Shown here one piece after another: positions 1 to 9,069 of a stretch of 64,000 bases of DNA. This DNA is from Microbispora sp. ZYX-F-249. Lineage in GTDB: Bacteria > Actinomycetota > Actinomycetes > Streptosporangiales > Streptosporangiaceae. The stretch's first letter is position 1. Every line of letters begins with the position of its first letter. Both the position numbers and the translations under genes were made by a program. The DNA lies in contig NZ_JBDJAW010000001.1 in the NCBI RefSeq assembly GCF_039649665.1, positions 62,001 to 126,000 of the forward strand, in the 5' to 3' direction. A model generated the notes under the pieces. The model saw only the letters and a list, made by a program, of their open reading frames with translations, did no database searches and was not told the DNA's origin.

Positions 1-1392
1 TACGCCCAGCGGCCCGCCTGGCGCGACTGCGGCGACGGCTTCCAGTGCGCCAAGATCCAGGTACCCCTCGACTACGAGAAGCCCACCGGCGAGCGCATCG
101 ACCTCAGCGTGATCCGCCTGCCGGCGACCGGCAAGCGCGCCGGCTCCCTGCTCATCAACCCCGGCGGGCCCGGCGGCTCGGGCATCCAGTACGCACGGGC
201 GGCCCGGTCCGTGGTCAGCGACAGGGTGCGCGCGCAGTACGACGTCGTGGGATTCGACCCCCGCGGCGTGGGCGAGTCGACCCCCGTCACGTGCATGACG
301 GCCTCCCAGCTCGACGCGTACGTCGGGATGGACTCGAGCCCGGACACGCCGGCGGAGGTCACGGCGCTCGACAAGGCGTCCAAGGAGTTCGCCGACAGCT
401 GCGGCGCCAAGGCGGCCCGCCTGCTCCCCCACGTCGGCACGGCCGACGCGGCCAGGGACATGGACGTCCTGCGCGGCGTCCTCGGCGACCCCGGTCTCAC
501 CTATCTCGGCAAGTCGTACGGCACCTTCCTCGGCGCGATGTACGCCGACCTGTTCCCCAAGCGTGTCCGGGCGCTCGTGCTCGACGGCGCGGTGGACCCG
601 GCGGTGCCGTCGCTGAAGTCCAACGAGGTGCAGGCCAAGGGCTTCGAGGTGGCGCTGCGGGCCTTCGTCGACGACTGCCTCCTCAGCCGTTCCTGCCCGT
701 TCAAGAGCCGTACGGTGGACGGCGCGTTGCAGGAGATCAGCGACCTGCTGGTCAAGGCCGACCGGCAGCCGCTGAAGAACGACCTCGGCGACGGCCGGAA
801 GGTCAACGAGGCGTGGACGGTGATCGGCATCGCCACCCCGCTGTACGAGCGGGCGGCCTGGCCCCGGCTGCGGGAGGCCCTGGGCAAGGCGATCAACGAG
901 AGCGACGGGACGGACCTGATCCAGATGGCCGACCTGCTGGTCGACCGCCGGCCCAACGGCTCGTACTCGAACCAGACCGAGGCCAACATGGCCGTCAACT
1001 GCGTGGACCACCCCTACCCCAAGGCGCTCGACGCGTACCGGCGGGCCGCGGGTGAGGCCGCCAAGGCGGCCCCGCACTTCGGGCAGTTCGTGATGTGGGG
1101 TTCGCTGCCCTGCGCCTACTGGCCCGCGAAGTCCGTCGGCGCCGACAAGCCGCTCAAGGCCGAGGGCGCGCCGCCGATCCTCGTCGTCGGCACCCTGCGC
1201 GACCCCGCCACGCCGTACGAGTGGGCGCAGGGGCTCGCCAAGGAGCTGACCTCGGGTGTGCTCCTGGGCTACGACGGCGACGGGCACACGGCCTACCGCA
1301 GCGGCTCCGCCTGTGTGGACAACGCGGTCGACGACTACCTGCTCGCGCTGCGCTCGCCCAAGAACGGCACGGTCTGCCCGAAGACGGGCTGA
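1..1392 (+). CDS. Alpha/beta-hydrolase, tripeptidyl aminopeptidase (TAP) family, 5' truncated
   Basis: The reading frame is open from the first base, so the start and any signal peptide lie outside the window; 463 residues are visible. The fold is shown by the oxyanion segment NPGGPGGSG near visible residue 53, the nucleophile elbow GKSYG (Ser about 172), an acid Asp in GTLRDPATPYEW (about 401) and the catalytic His in DGDGHTAY (about 429). The C-terminal third matches the TAP-like domain of secreted actinomycete exopeptidases such as Streptomyces tripeptidyl aminopeptidases. Known family members remove N-terminal tripeptides or hydrolyse esters extracellularly; the substrate here is inferred only. 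The gene ends 5 bp from the stop of a convergent oxidoreductase gene. Confidence 0.88.
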   Translation, partial: YAQRPAWRDCGDGFQCAKIQVPLDYEKPTGERIDLSVIRLPATGKRAGSLLINPGGPGGSGIQYARAARSVVSDRVRAQYDVVGFDPRGVGESTPVTCMTASQLDAYVGMDSSPDTPAEVTALDKASKEFADSCGAKAARLLPHVGTADAARDMDVLRGVLGDPGLTYLGKSYGTFLGAMYADLFPKRVRALVLDGAVDPAVPSLKSNEVQAKGFEVALRAFVDDCLLSRSCPFKSRTVDGALQEISDLLVKADRQPLKNDLGDGRKVNEAWTVIGIATPLYERAAWPRLREALGKAINESDGTDLIQMADLLVDRRPNGSYSNQTEANMAVNCVDHPYPKALDAYRRAAGEAAKAAPHFGQFVMWGSLPCAYWPAKSVGADKPLKAEGAPPILVVGTLRDPATPYEWAQGLAKELTSGVLLGYDGDGHTAYRSGSACVDNAVDDYLLALRSPKNGTVCPKTG

Positions 1393-1397
1393 TCCTC

Positions 1398-2342
1398 TCA
1401 GGGCCTCGAATGGTGCAGCTCGGTGATCTTCGCGGTCGTGTCGAAGCCGAGCACGGGATCGGGGGCGCCGGACAGCAGGCTCTCGTACAGCGGCCGGTGC
1501 CGCGCCGTCTTCCTGGGCGTGCGGCCGTCATGGCCATACGCCGCGAGCAGGGTGCCCGCCCGCGCGGCGAAGCCGGTGTTCGCGGTGTGGTCGATGACCA
1601 CCTCGACGTCGGTCTCGCCGAGGGTGAGCGTCGTCCCCTTGCTGCTCTCGCCCGTGAGCCAGCTCGATCGCAGCGAGGCCAGGCCGGTCCTGCCGCGGGA
1701 GCGGAACTCGCACGTGGCCCAGGCGCTCGCGCCGCCGTCCATCTCGCGCAGTGAGGTCAGCGCGGCCGGCTCGGCGAAGCGGGCGAGCATGCTGAGCTGG
1801 TTCACCCCCGAGTCCGTCCAGCTCGACACGTAGGACGCGAAGGCCTGCTCGCCCCGCAGGACGTACGGGTCGTAGAAGGCCGAGGTGATCCGGGTGATCG
1901 GGCCCCACTCGGGATGCCCGGCGATCTGCTCGGCCGCCCAGCGGACCTCGGGCGCGAACGCGAAGTGGTGCGCGGTGAACACCCGGCCGCGCACGTCGGC
2001 CTCCCCGTCCAGTTCGCGGAGCCGGGCGAGCGCGGGGAGGTCGTGCACGAGCGGCTTCTCCACCAGCACCGTCGCCGACGACAGCGTCAGCGCCCGCACC
2101 GTCAGGTCCACATGGGACGGCGTCGGCGTGGCGATCACGAGCAGGTCCGGCTGATGGGCGTCCAGCGCCTCGGCGAGGTCGCGGTAGTGCGCCGCGGTGG
2201 TCTCGCGGAACGCGGGCGGCTCGGTGACCTTGGGGTCGACGGTGAACTCCAGGGCGACCTCGGGCCGCTGCTCGAGCACCGCGAAGTGACTGCGGGAGGT
2301 GATCCCGAGCCCGACGAACCCGACCCTGACCCGATCCCCCAT
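1398..2342 (-). CDS. Gfo/Idh/MocA family NAD(P)-dependent oxidoreductase
   Basis: The 314-residue protein begins MGDRVRVGFVGLG, a Rossmann dinucleotide-binding loop at the very N-terminus. Around residue 95 it has the family signature EKP (VEKPLVHD), whose Lys is normally catalytic. The start chosen is the ATG at 2342, which has GAGGAGGG about 9 bases upstream; a longer in-frame version to 2477 would add a poorly conserved tail before the nucleotide-binding loop. Relatives oxidise sugars, inositols or related polyols, or reduce the ketones. No sugar operon surrounds it, so the substrate is unknown. It is convergent with the upstream hydrolase gene and divergent from the OmpA-domain lipoprotein gene. 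Confidence 0.87.
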   Translation of the reverse strand: MGDRVRVGFVGLGITSRSHFAVLEQRPEVALEFTVDPKVTEPPAFRETTAAHYRDLAEALDAHQPDLLVIATPTPSHVDLTVRALTLSSATVLVEKPLVHDLPALARLRELDGEADVRGRVFTAHHFAFAPEVRWAAEQIAGHPEWGPITRITSAFYDPYVLRGEQAFASYVSSWTDSGVNQLSMLARFAEPAALTSLREMDGGASAWATCEFRSRGRTGLASLRSSWLTGESSKGTTLTLGETDVEVVIDHTANTGFAARAGTLLAAYGHDGRTPRKTARHRPLYESLLSGAPDPVLGFDTTAKITELHHSRP

Positions 2343-2449
2343 GAAGGCCGCCCTCCTCGCTCGACGCTCAACCGTACAGGTGAGTACAGATCCGTCCTCA
2401 ACCCTTTTTTCGGGCGGGCCGCCTGTCCGTGTCCCTACAATGCGAGCGC

Positions 2450-4176
2450 ATGGAAGATCCTTACCGGCGCCGCTCACACGGGCTGACCCTTCCAGTGACC
2501 ATGGTCACGGCCCTGGCGGTGTCCGGATGCGGCGTGCTGGGCGGTCCCGCGGGGGCCCCTCCGGCGGCCTCTTCGGCGGGCACACCACCGGCGCGGCCCT
2601 CGCCGTCCGTCACCGTCGCGGACGCGGGCCTGGTCAAGGATGGCTGGTTCGGCCTCACCCGGCCCCTGCACGCGCGGGTGGAGATACGCGCCGTCGAGCG
2701 GCTTCGCGACAGATCCGTCCTCCGTCTCACGGTCACCTCGCTCGAGGACGAGGCGCGCCACGCCGGGAACTCGTTCGGGACGGCGGCCGGCGACCTCGCA
2801 GCTACCGCATCCCTCTCGTCGACCCGGTCGGCCGCAAGGTCTATCACCCCCTGACCGATCAGGTGGGGACGCTGGGCAGCAGGCCCGGGTAATACCAGCC
2901 CGGCGTGCGCTACGAGACCGTGGTCCACTACCCACCGATTCCGGCGGACGTCCGTACGGTCACCGCGATCACGGCGGGAACGGCGGGCGAGTTCACCGGG
3001 GTGCCCGTCGTGAACGGGACCGGTTCCGGCGGCGCCGTGTCGCCTACGGCCGCCCCCGGCGGCCCTGTGTCGCCTACGGCCGCCCCCGGCGGCCCTGTGT
3101 CGCCTACGGCCGCCCCCGGCGGCCCTGTGTCGCCTAATGCCGCCTTCGGCGGCCCTCTTGCGCCGGAGGCAGCCCCCGGCAGCACGCCGGCGCCGGGCGC
3201 CACGGTGTCCTGGCCGGTCCGGGAGCCGTCCGGGCAGGTCACGAGCAGTGTCGAGGACCTGTACGGCATCGTCGAGGGCGCGGACAGGACGACTGCCGCG
3301 AGCGGCAGCGACGAGACCGTGGGCCTGCGCACGGACGTGTTGTTCGCCTTCGACTCGGACAAACTCACGGCGCGGGCCGAGGCCGTGCTCGACGACGTCG
3401 CGGCGGAGATCCGGAAGAAGGCCGATCCGGGCACGTCTCCCGTCCTCGTCGAGGGCCACACCGACGGCAAGGGCACGCACGCGTACAACATGGCGCTGTC
3501 CCTGCGGCGTGCGCAGGCCGTACGCGGGGAGCTGGCGGCCCGCCTCGGCGGCGCGTACCGGTACCGCGCGACGGGCAGGGGCGAGACCGAGCCCGTCGCC
3601 AGGGAAGGCGGGGTGAACGACGAGGAGGCCCGTGCCGGGAACCGGCGCGTCGAGATCTCCTACCGGATCCGGCCGCGTACCGGTGACTCCGGTGCCGCGA
3701 AAGCCGGCGGCACGGAAGGGGGACGGCCGGCTCCGTTCCGCGCCGATGACGGCGAGACCGTCGCCAGCCGGACCTCCACCCGGCAACCCTCCGGGCAGCG
3801 GCTCCGCATCGACGTGAAGCCCTTCTACCGCGACGGCGCCTATCTCGTCGCGGTGTTCGACATCGTCAACCTCGGCCCGGGGGACCTCGGTGCCGGCACG
3901 GGATACGGAGGGGACGTCGCCTACATCGGCGGGTGGTACACCGCCTTCTCCGTCGTCGATCCGGCGTCGCGCACCGTCTACCGCGCCGTACGGATGGGAC
4001 CGGACGATCCGCGAGGTCCCGACGACTACGTGGACCCGGGCTGGGCGACGTTCAACGTCACGCCGGGCACGGCCAACCGCGGCTTCTTCTACGTGCCGGC
4101 GCCGCCGCCGGGCGTCACCGGCGTGACCTTCGACGCCGGCCCCTTCGGCAGGATCGACGACGTGCCCGTACGTTAA
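2450..4176 (+). pseudogene. OmpA-domain cell-surface lipoprotein gene broken by a frameshift and a stop
   Basis: The start ATG at 2450 leads into a lipoprotein signal with lipobox VSGC and a Pro/Ala-rich stretch. The frame is lost near 2795-2810. The homologous continuation (SYRIPLVDPVGRKVYHPL) is in the next frame and is then stopped by TAA at 2890, after which the same frame resumes (YQPGVRYETVVHYPP) through to 4176. The downstream part has four to five decapeptide repeats and then an OmpA-like peptidoglycan-binding domain (FAFDSDKLTARA, VEGHTDGKGT, NRRVEISY). It ends with a C-terminal module that resembles the N-terminal one. OmpA-type domains in actinomycetes anchor envelope proteins to peptidoglycan. 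An ORF from GTG 2905 could still be made but would lack an export signal. Either the gene is decayed or the assembly has two errors. Confidence 0.7.
3037..3186 (+). repeat. 30-bp tandem repeat encoding VSPTAAPGGP
   Basis: Three near-identical 30-bp units start at 3037, 3067 and 3097. A diverged fourth starts at 3127 and a weak fifth at 3157. Each encodes ten residues of a Pro/Ala/Gly linker between the N-terminal module and the OmpA domain of the surrounding gene. Tandem units of this kind expand and contract by slippage. Confidence 0.85.
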
Positions 4177-4188
4177 CTCCCGCAGGGG

Positions 4189-4201
4189 GTGAAAGTTTCA
4201 C
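4189..4201. promoter_or_regulatory. GAAAGTTTC palindrome upstream of the GH43 gene
   Basis: GTGAAAGTTTCAC is an inverted repeat around one central base, directly after the OmpA-domain gene. Actinomycete xylanase and arabinanase promoters often carry GAAAnTTTC boxes bound by LacI-family repressors. The link to the glycosidase 270 bp downstream is inferred. Confidence 0.4.
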
Positions 4202-4372
4202 AACAGGGCGGGGGTCGGCGGCTCGCCCGGCGACGCTCCGGAGCCAGCTCAGCGCCGTTGCGCGGATCGGCGGCCGCGAGGCGCACGGGGCCCGCTTCAG
4301 GTCCGCGACCTTGACCGTCCCCCCGCGCCTGAGGTTGGCTCCGCCGCATGACCACGGTCGCCGACCGTGAAT

Positions 4373-4411
4373 TGTTAGCGCTCACATCTATAGGTGACGT
4401 TACCGCTCACA
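4373..4411. promoter_or_regulatory. Paired LacI-family operators before the GH43 gene
   Basis: TGTTAGCGCTCACA at 4373-4386 is a near-palindrome of the LacI-family half-site type found before actinomycete polysaccharide-hydrolase genes. A second, weaker copy, CGTTACCGCTCACA, lies at 4398-4411, 25 bp further on. They sit 58-96 bp before the GH43 start and would make the gene sugar-inducible. The stretch 4177-4468 holds these sites and no gene. Confidence 0.55.
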
Positions 4412-4468
4412 TGAGGGTGTCGACGGCCCGACGCGCACGGTGAGCGACCACCACTTCAGGAGGCGCAT

Positions 4469-6259
4469 GTGAGATACGCGTTTTCACTGTCCAGGCGCAC
4501 CGCGACCTGGATCGTGGGCCTGCTGTGCATGCTGGCGTTACTCCCGGCCACCGCGGCCAGGGCGGACAACCCCATAATTCAGACCATCTACACCGCCGAC
4601 CCGGCACCGCTCGTCCACAACGGCCGGGTCTACCTCTACACCGGCCACGACGAGGACGGCTCGACGTGGTTCACGATGAACGAATGGCGGGTCTGGTCGT
4701 CGGCCGACATGGTGAACTGGACCGACCACGGCTCCCCGCTGAGCGTCTCCAGCTTCAGCTGGGCGAAGTCCGACGCATGGGCGGGCCAGGCCATCTACCG
4801 GAACGGCAAGTTCTACTGGTACGTCCCCACGACCAGCCGGGCGTCCGGCAGGATGGCGATCGGCGTCGCCGTCTCCGACAGCCCCACCGGCCCCTTCAAG
4901 GACGCCCTGGGACGCCCGCTGGTGGAGAACGGCGAGATCGACCCCACCGTCTTCATCGACGACAACGGGCAGGCCTACCTCTACTGGGGCAACCCGAACC
5001 TGTGGTACGTCAAGCTGAACAGCGACATGATCTCCTACTCCGGGAGTCCGACGAAGGTCAACCTCACGACCGCCGGGTTCGGCACCCGCACCGGTGACGC
5101 CAGCCGCCCGACCCTGTACGAAGAGGGACCCTGGGTCTACAAGCGGGGCAGCCTGTACTACAACGTGTTCGCCGCGAAGTGCTGCTCCGAATTCATCGCC
5201 TACTCCACGGCCACCAGCCCCACCGGGCCGTGGACCTACCGGGGCACGGTCATGCCGACGCAGGGCGGCAGCTTCACCAACCACCCGGGAATCGTCGACT
5301 TCAACGGCGGTTCGTACTTCTTCTACCACAACGGCGCACTGCCGGGCGGCGGCGGTTTCACCCGCTCGGTGGCCGTGGAGAAGTTCAGCTACAACGCCGA
5401 CGGCACGATCCCGACGATCAACATGACGACCACCGGGGCGCCCCAGGTGGGCACGCTGGACCCGTACGTCCGGCAGGAGGCGGAGACCATCGCCTGGGAG
5501 TCCGGCGTCGAGACCGAGCCGTCCAACGAGGGCGGCATGAACGTCGGGTTCATCGACAACGGCGACTACATCAAGGTCAAGGGCGTCGCCTTCGGCACCG
5601 GCGCCAGGTCCTTCAGCGCGCGGGTCGCCTCGGGCTCCGCCGGCGGCAAGATCGAGGTGCGGCGGGACGGCGTCAGCGGCACGCTCATGGGGACGTGCGA
5701 CGTCCCGGGCACCGGCGGCTGGCAGACCTGGACGACCGTCTCCTGCCCGGTCACCGGCGCGACCGGCACCCACGACCTGTATCTCAGGTTCACCGGCGGG
5801 AGCGGCTACCTGATGAACGTGAACTGGTGGCAGTTCAGCGGCAGCGGTCCGACGTCCTCGCCCTCCCCCACGCCCCCGACTTCGCCGTCGCCCACGCCGC
5901 CGGTGTCGCCGTCGCCGACCCCCCCGGCGTCACCGTCGCCCAGCCCGGCCCAGTCGCCGGCCGGCGGCGCCTGCAGCGCGACCTACCGCACCACCAACTC
6001 GTGGGGCGGCGGCTTCCAGGGCGAGGTCACGGTGACGGCCGGCGGTTCGCCGATCAACGGCTGGACCGTCAAGTGGAACCTCAGCAACGGCCAGAGCATC
6101 AGCCAGGTCTGGAACGGCACGCTGAGCACCAGCGGCTCGGCCGTGTCGGTGAAGAACGTCTCGTACAACGGCTCGCTGGGGGCCTCCGCCTCGACGACCT
6201 TCGGTTTCACCGCCGGTGGCACGCCGTCGACGCCGTCCCTCACCTGCACGAGCCCGTGA
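4469..6259 (+). CDS. Secreted GH43 family glycosidase with CBM6 and CBM2 modules
   Basis: This 596-residue exoenzyme starts at GTG 4469 behind a perfect AGGAGG (4458-4463); an ATG two bases earlier is followed at once by a stop and cannot be used. A signal peptide covers about residues 1-32. The five-bladed GH43 domain shows the three acids of the family: base Asp44 (TADPAP), pKa-tuning Asp158 (EIDPTVF) and acid Glu219 (YEEGPW). A CBM6 module follows at about 331-458, then a Ser/Pro/Thr linker at 460-497 and a C-terminal CBM2 of about 100 residues. GH43 enzymes attack arabinoxylan, arabinan or xylo-oligomers. CBM6 usually binds xylan or glucan chains and CBM2 binds cellulose or xylan, so the target is plant cell wall. 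Paired LacI-type operators lie upstream. Confidence 0.92.
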   Translation: MRYAFSLSRRTATWIVGLLCMLALLPATAARADNPIIQTIYTADPAPLVHNGRVYLYTGHDEDGSTWFTMNEWRVWSSADMVNWTDHGSPLSVSSFSWAKSDAWAGQAIYRNGKFYWYVPTTSRASGRMAIGVAVSDSPTGPFKDALGRPLVENGEIDPTVFIDDNGQAYLYWGNPNLWYVKLNSDMISYSGSPTKVNLTTAGFGTRTGDASRPTLYEEGPWVYKRGSLYYNVFAAKCCSEFIAYSTATSPTGPWTYRGTVMPTQGGSFTNHPGIVDFNGGSYFFYHNGALPGGGGFTRSVAVEKFSYNADGTIPTINMTTTGAPQVGTLDPYVRQEAETIAWESGVETEPSNEGGMNVGFIDNGDYIKVKGVAFGTGARSFSARVASGSAGGKIEVRRDGVSGTLMGTCDVPGTGGWQTWTTVSCPVTGATGTHDLYLRFTGGSGYLMNVNWWQFSGSGPTSSPSPTPPTSPSPTPPVSPSPTPPASPSPSPAQSPAGGACSATYRTTNSWGGGFQGEVTVTAGGSPINGWTVKWNLSNGQSISQVWNGTLSTSGSAVSVKNVSYNGSLGASASTTFGFTAGGTPSTPSLTCTSP

Positions 6260-6315
6260 GCACGACGGACGAGTCCGTGAGCACGACAGCGGGAGGCCGC
6301 TGAAGGACGAAGGGG

Positions 6316-6364
6316 CGAACCCACGGACCCGGGAGCTCCCCGAGCGCGCGGGGCCGTGGGTTCG
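6316..6364. terminator. Stem-loop after the GH43 gene
   Basis: CGAACCCACGG at 6316-6326 pairs perfectly with 6354-6364 (11 bp), with a GC-rich loop that can pair further. There is no T-tract, as is common in actinomycetes. It lies between two convergent genes and may serve both. Confidence 0.55.
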
Positions 6365-6479
6365 CCGCCGTCAGCACCGCTTCACCGCCGCCGGACGCCG
6401 TTGTGGCCGCCGGACACCGTGGGCTCGCCGCCGTCGGCCGGGACGGGGTCCGGCCCGGCCGGCGCGACGGTGGTGCTTG

Positions 6480-7337
6480 TCAGCCCTCGGGTGCGCCCCC
6501 GGGCACCGGCTGCGCCTCGCCGTACATGGAGTCGTGGGCCTTGCGGGGCGCGCAGACGCTGGCCTTGGAACACGCGCAGCGGCGGCCGCCCTCGTTGAGG
6601 CGGACGATGACGGAGTCGGACGGCACGTTGTGACCCACCACCGTGCCCGGGCCCTGCGGGGTGTCCACCGCGAGGCCCGCGCGCGGCGCCGACGCCCGGA
6701 ACTCCTGATAGAGCGGGTGCTCGTACTTCAGGCAGCACATTAGCCGGCCGCAGGCGCCCGCGATCCTGAGCGGGTTGACCGGGAGGTCCTGGTCCTTGGC
6801 CATCCGTACGGAGACCGGCTCGAAGTCCTTGAGGAACGTCGCGCAGCACAGGTCGCGGCCGCAGGGGCCGATGCCGCCCTGGAGCCTTGCCTCGTCGCGC
6901 GGGCCGATCTGCCGCAGCTCGACCCGGGCCCGCAGGTTGCGGGCCAGGTCACGCACGAGCGCGCGGAAGTCGACCCGGTGCGGCGCGGAGAAGTACACGG
7001 TGTAGACGTTGTCCGCGTCCAGGTAGTCGACGCCGACGACCTTCATCGGCAGCTCGTGGCGCTTGATCAGGCGCTTGGACACGCTCCTGGCCTCCGCCCT
7101 GCGGCGGCGGTTGGTCTCGTCCCTGCTGAGGTGTTCCTCGCCGGCGATGCCCTGGCAGACGGGCAGGCCCTCGACGTCCTCGCTCACGTACTGCGGCGCC
7201 CACACGCACTCGGCGACCTCCGGGCCCGAGTCGGTGGGCACGAGGACCTTGTCGCCCACCTTGGGCGAGTGACCGCCGGGATCGAGGTAGTAGAGCCGTC
7301 CGTAGCGGGTGAAGCTCACCGCCATCATCATGCCCAA
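6480..7337 (-). CDS. PSP1 / RicT (YaaT) family protein
   Basis: This 285-residue protein has the PSP1 C-terminal signature with its cysteine cluster: CGRDLCCATF, then CGRLMCCLKYEH, and a late CACSK. In Bacillus the homologue YaaT/RicT acts with YmcA and YlbF as an iron-sulfur complex affecting RNase Y and development; PSP1 genes classically sit next to holB, as here. GAGGAGG lies 8 bases before a TTG at 7337, which is the start given; ATGs at 7331, 7328 and 7325 are close alternatives. A sigma-factor pair and a terminator separate it from holB, so it probably has its own promoter. The role in actinomycetes is not established. Confidence 0.87.
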   Translation of the reverse strand: MGMMMAVSFTRYGRLYYLDPGGHSPKVGDKVLVPTDSGPEVAECVWAPQYVSEDVEGLPVCQGIAGEEHLSRDETNRRRRAEARSVSKRLIKRHELPMKVVGVDYLDADNVYTVYFSAPHRVDFRALVRDLARNLRARVELRQIGPRDEARLQGGIGPCGRDLCCATFLKDFEPVSVRMAKDQDLPVNPLRIAGACGRLMCCLKYEHPLYQEFRASAPRAGLAVDTPQGPGTVVGHNVPSDSVIVRLNEGGRRCACSKASVCAPRKAHDSMYGEAQPVPGGAPEG

Positions 7338-7430
7338 GCGCCGGCCCTCCTCGATCCTGTACGGCTAACGCGTCCGAACCCACCATACGTGTCGTACGGC
7401 GCCGGCAATCATGGCCTGTGGACAAACCTC

Positions 7431-7459
7431 CGGCGGGGCCGGGAGACCCGGCCCCGCCG
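7431..7459 (-). terminator. Strong hairpin downstream of the sigma-linked membrane protein gene
   Basis: CGGCGGGGCCGGG (7431-7443) pairs perfectly with 7447-7459 over 13 bp with a 3-base loop. It begins 12 bp after the stop of the 7471-9069 gene and lies before the PSP1 start, so it isolates the two transcripts. Confidence 0.75.
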
Positions 7460-7470
7460 AAGTGGTGTGC

Positions 7471-9069
7471 CTACCAGGCCACTCTGCCGACGGGCGCGCC
7501 CTCCGGGGGAATGCCGTAGGAGTACAGCGTCCGGTAGCCGGACGTGGTGATCTCGCCCAGCTCGCCGGCTCTGGAGACCAGGAGGTTCCGGCCGGTGCCG
7601 TCCACGTCGAGCATCCCGGTCGGAATCACCCCTCTGCCGCCGCGGGCATGGAGAACGTCGATCTGGCGCCCTTCGAGGTCGTACGCCACGATGCCGTCGA
7701 CGTCGTACTTCATCGCGTCCTCCCCGGCCGTGCTCAGATTGAGGGTCGTCTGCGCGGCGATCACTCGCGACCCGTCGGGTGTGATCGTGACCCCGAGAAT
7801 CAGGGCCGGGGGCGTCTCTGTCGTAGGAGTCAGTGCGATCACGCGAGCGTCGTCGAGAGTGCCGGCGACGCCGGTGTCGAGCAGCGCCGGAGTCTGCGAA
7901 CCCGAGCAGGTCCAGACGATTTTCGCATCCGGAGTGGCGTCCGGAGAGCCACTGGGCTCCGCGCCCGTCGACCGCGCCCTGCATCCCCATCCCTCCGGCA
8001 GGGACCCGGGGAGATCGGACGCCGGGACGGCGACGTCGGCACCGGGGCCGTCCGGCGCGGAGGGCACCGGCGACGCACCGGCCTCGCCGGGCGCTCCCGA
8101 GTCCGGCGCGAGGGGCGCTCCGGTTTCGGTTCCGGCCGGCTCTCCCGCCTCGCGGCCCGCGGCCACACCCGCCTCGGTCCCGGCGGGCGTCGCCGCGGGA
8201 TCGGCGGATGCCGACTCGGTAGCCACACTCGTCTCCGCATCAGGCGCAGACGAGGCCGTGGCGACCGGTGAAGGCTCCGCGCCCGAGTCCGGGGGCTCCG
8301 ACATGGAAGGCCGGGGTGCATTCGAGATGCCGAAAACCGTTCCCGTGGCCCTGGTGAGGAGCACGCGGCGTCCGTCCTCGGTCAGGGAGAGATCCCGGAT
8401 GCTCCCCGGACGCGTCGACGTCCACGTACGGCTGCCGCCGGTCGCGGTGTCGGTCACGACGAGGGACACGCGCGGCTGCTCCGGCTCGCAGGAAGACAGC
8501 CCGTACGCGAGCGTCGCACCGTCGCCGCTCACCGCGAGCGCGGTGATCTCGGTGCCTTCCGGCGGCGCGTACGGAAGCTCGCCATGTGAGGCGACCCTCC
8601 CCTCCCCGTCCAGCGTGAACTGGTACAGCCGCGAGCGGCAGCCGTCCGAGATGGTGGCCGCATAGAAGACCCGGTTGTCGCGCGTCGCCTGCACCGCGGA
8701 GAATCCCTCGTCGGTCGCGGGCCTCGGCACCACGTCGGTGCTGTGCCCGTCGGTGACGCTCCTGATCGTGATGTCGCCGGGGTCGCCGATGTGGGCGAGG
8801 AAGGCGGGGGCGGCGGCCGGGCCGACGGCGATGCCGGCGGCGGTGTCGCCGGTCCCGCCGCCGTGGCGCGCGACGGCCGCGCCGCCCGCGACCGCGAGCG
8901 TCACGGCGGCCGCCGCCGCGAGCGGCATCAGCCATGTCCTGCCCCGCACGGCGCCCACGCGCGTACGGCGGCGGACCGGGGTGGTCGCCGGGACGAACGG
9001 CGGGACGGCGTCGACCGTCTCCCCCACCGCGTGGGCGGCGTCCTGCAACCGGCGGATGACGTCGTTCAT
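7471..9069 (-). CDS. Membrane-anchored beta-propeller-like protein encoded with a SigE-family sigma factor
   Basis: The 532-residue protein has a short cytoplasmic N-terminus (about 45 residues), one membrane helix (about 45-67) and a long extracytoplasmic part. That part has repeated strand motifs of the TolB/DPP-like propeller kind, interrupted by an Ala/Pro/Glu/Ser-rich low-complexity insert at about 265-350. The start ATG overlaps the stop of the sigma gene by 4 bp, so the two are translationally coupled. Proteins in this position often act as anti-sigma or sensor partners, but no zinc-binding anti-sigma motif is visible. The function is therefore inferred from position only. Confidence 0.75.
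   Translation of the reverse strand: MNDVIRRLQDAAHAVGETVDAVPPFVPATTPVRRRTRVGAVRGRTWLMPLAAAAAVTLAVAGGAAVARHGGGTGDTAAGIAVGPAAAPAFLAHIGDPGDITIRSVTDGHSTDVVPRPATDEGFSAVQATRDNRVFYAATISDGCRSRLYQFTLDGEGRVASHGELPYAPPEGTEITALAVSGDGATLAYGLSSCEPEQPRVSLVVTDTATGGSRTWTSTRPGSIRDLSLTEDGRRVLLTRATGTVFGISNAPRPSMSEPPDSGAEPSPVATASSAPDAETSVATESASADPAATPAGTEAGVAAGREAGEPAGTETGAPLAPDSGAPGEAGASPVPSAPDGPGADVAVPASDLPGSLPEGWGCRARSTGAEPSGSPDATPDAKIVWTCSGSQTPALLDTGVAGTLDDARVIALTPTTETPPALILGVTITPDGSRVIAAQTTLNLSTAGEDAMKYDVDGIVAYDLEGRQIDVLHARGGRGVIPTGMLDVDGTGRNLLVSRAGELGEITTSGYRTLYSYGIPPEGAPVGRVAW

Noticed and set aside
3037-3186. Possible CRISPR array
   Set aside because: The 30-bp units are contiguous, without spacers, and encode a decapeptide linker in frame.
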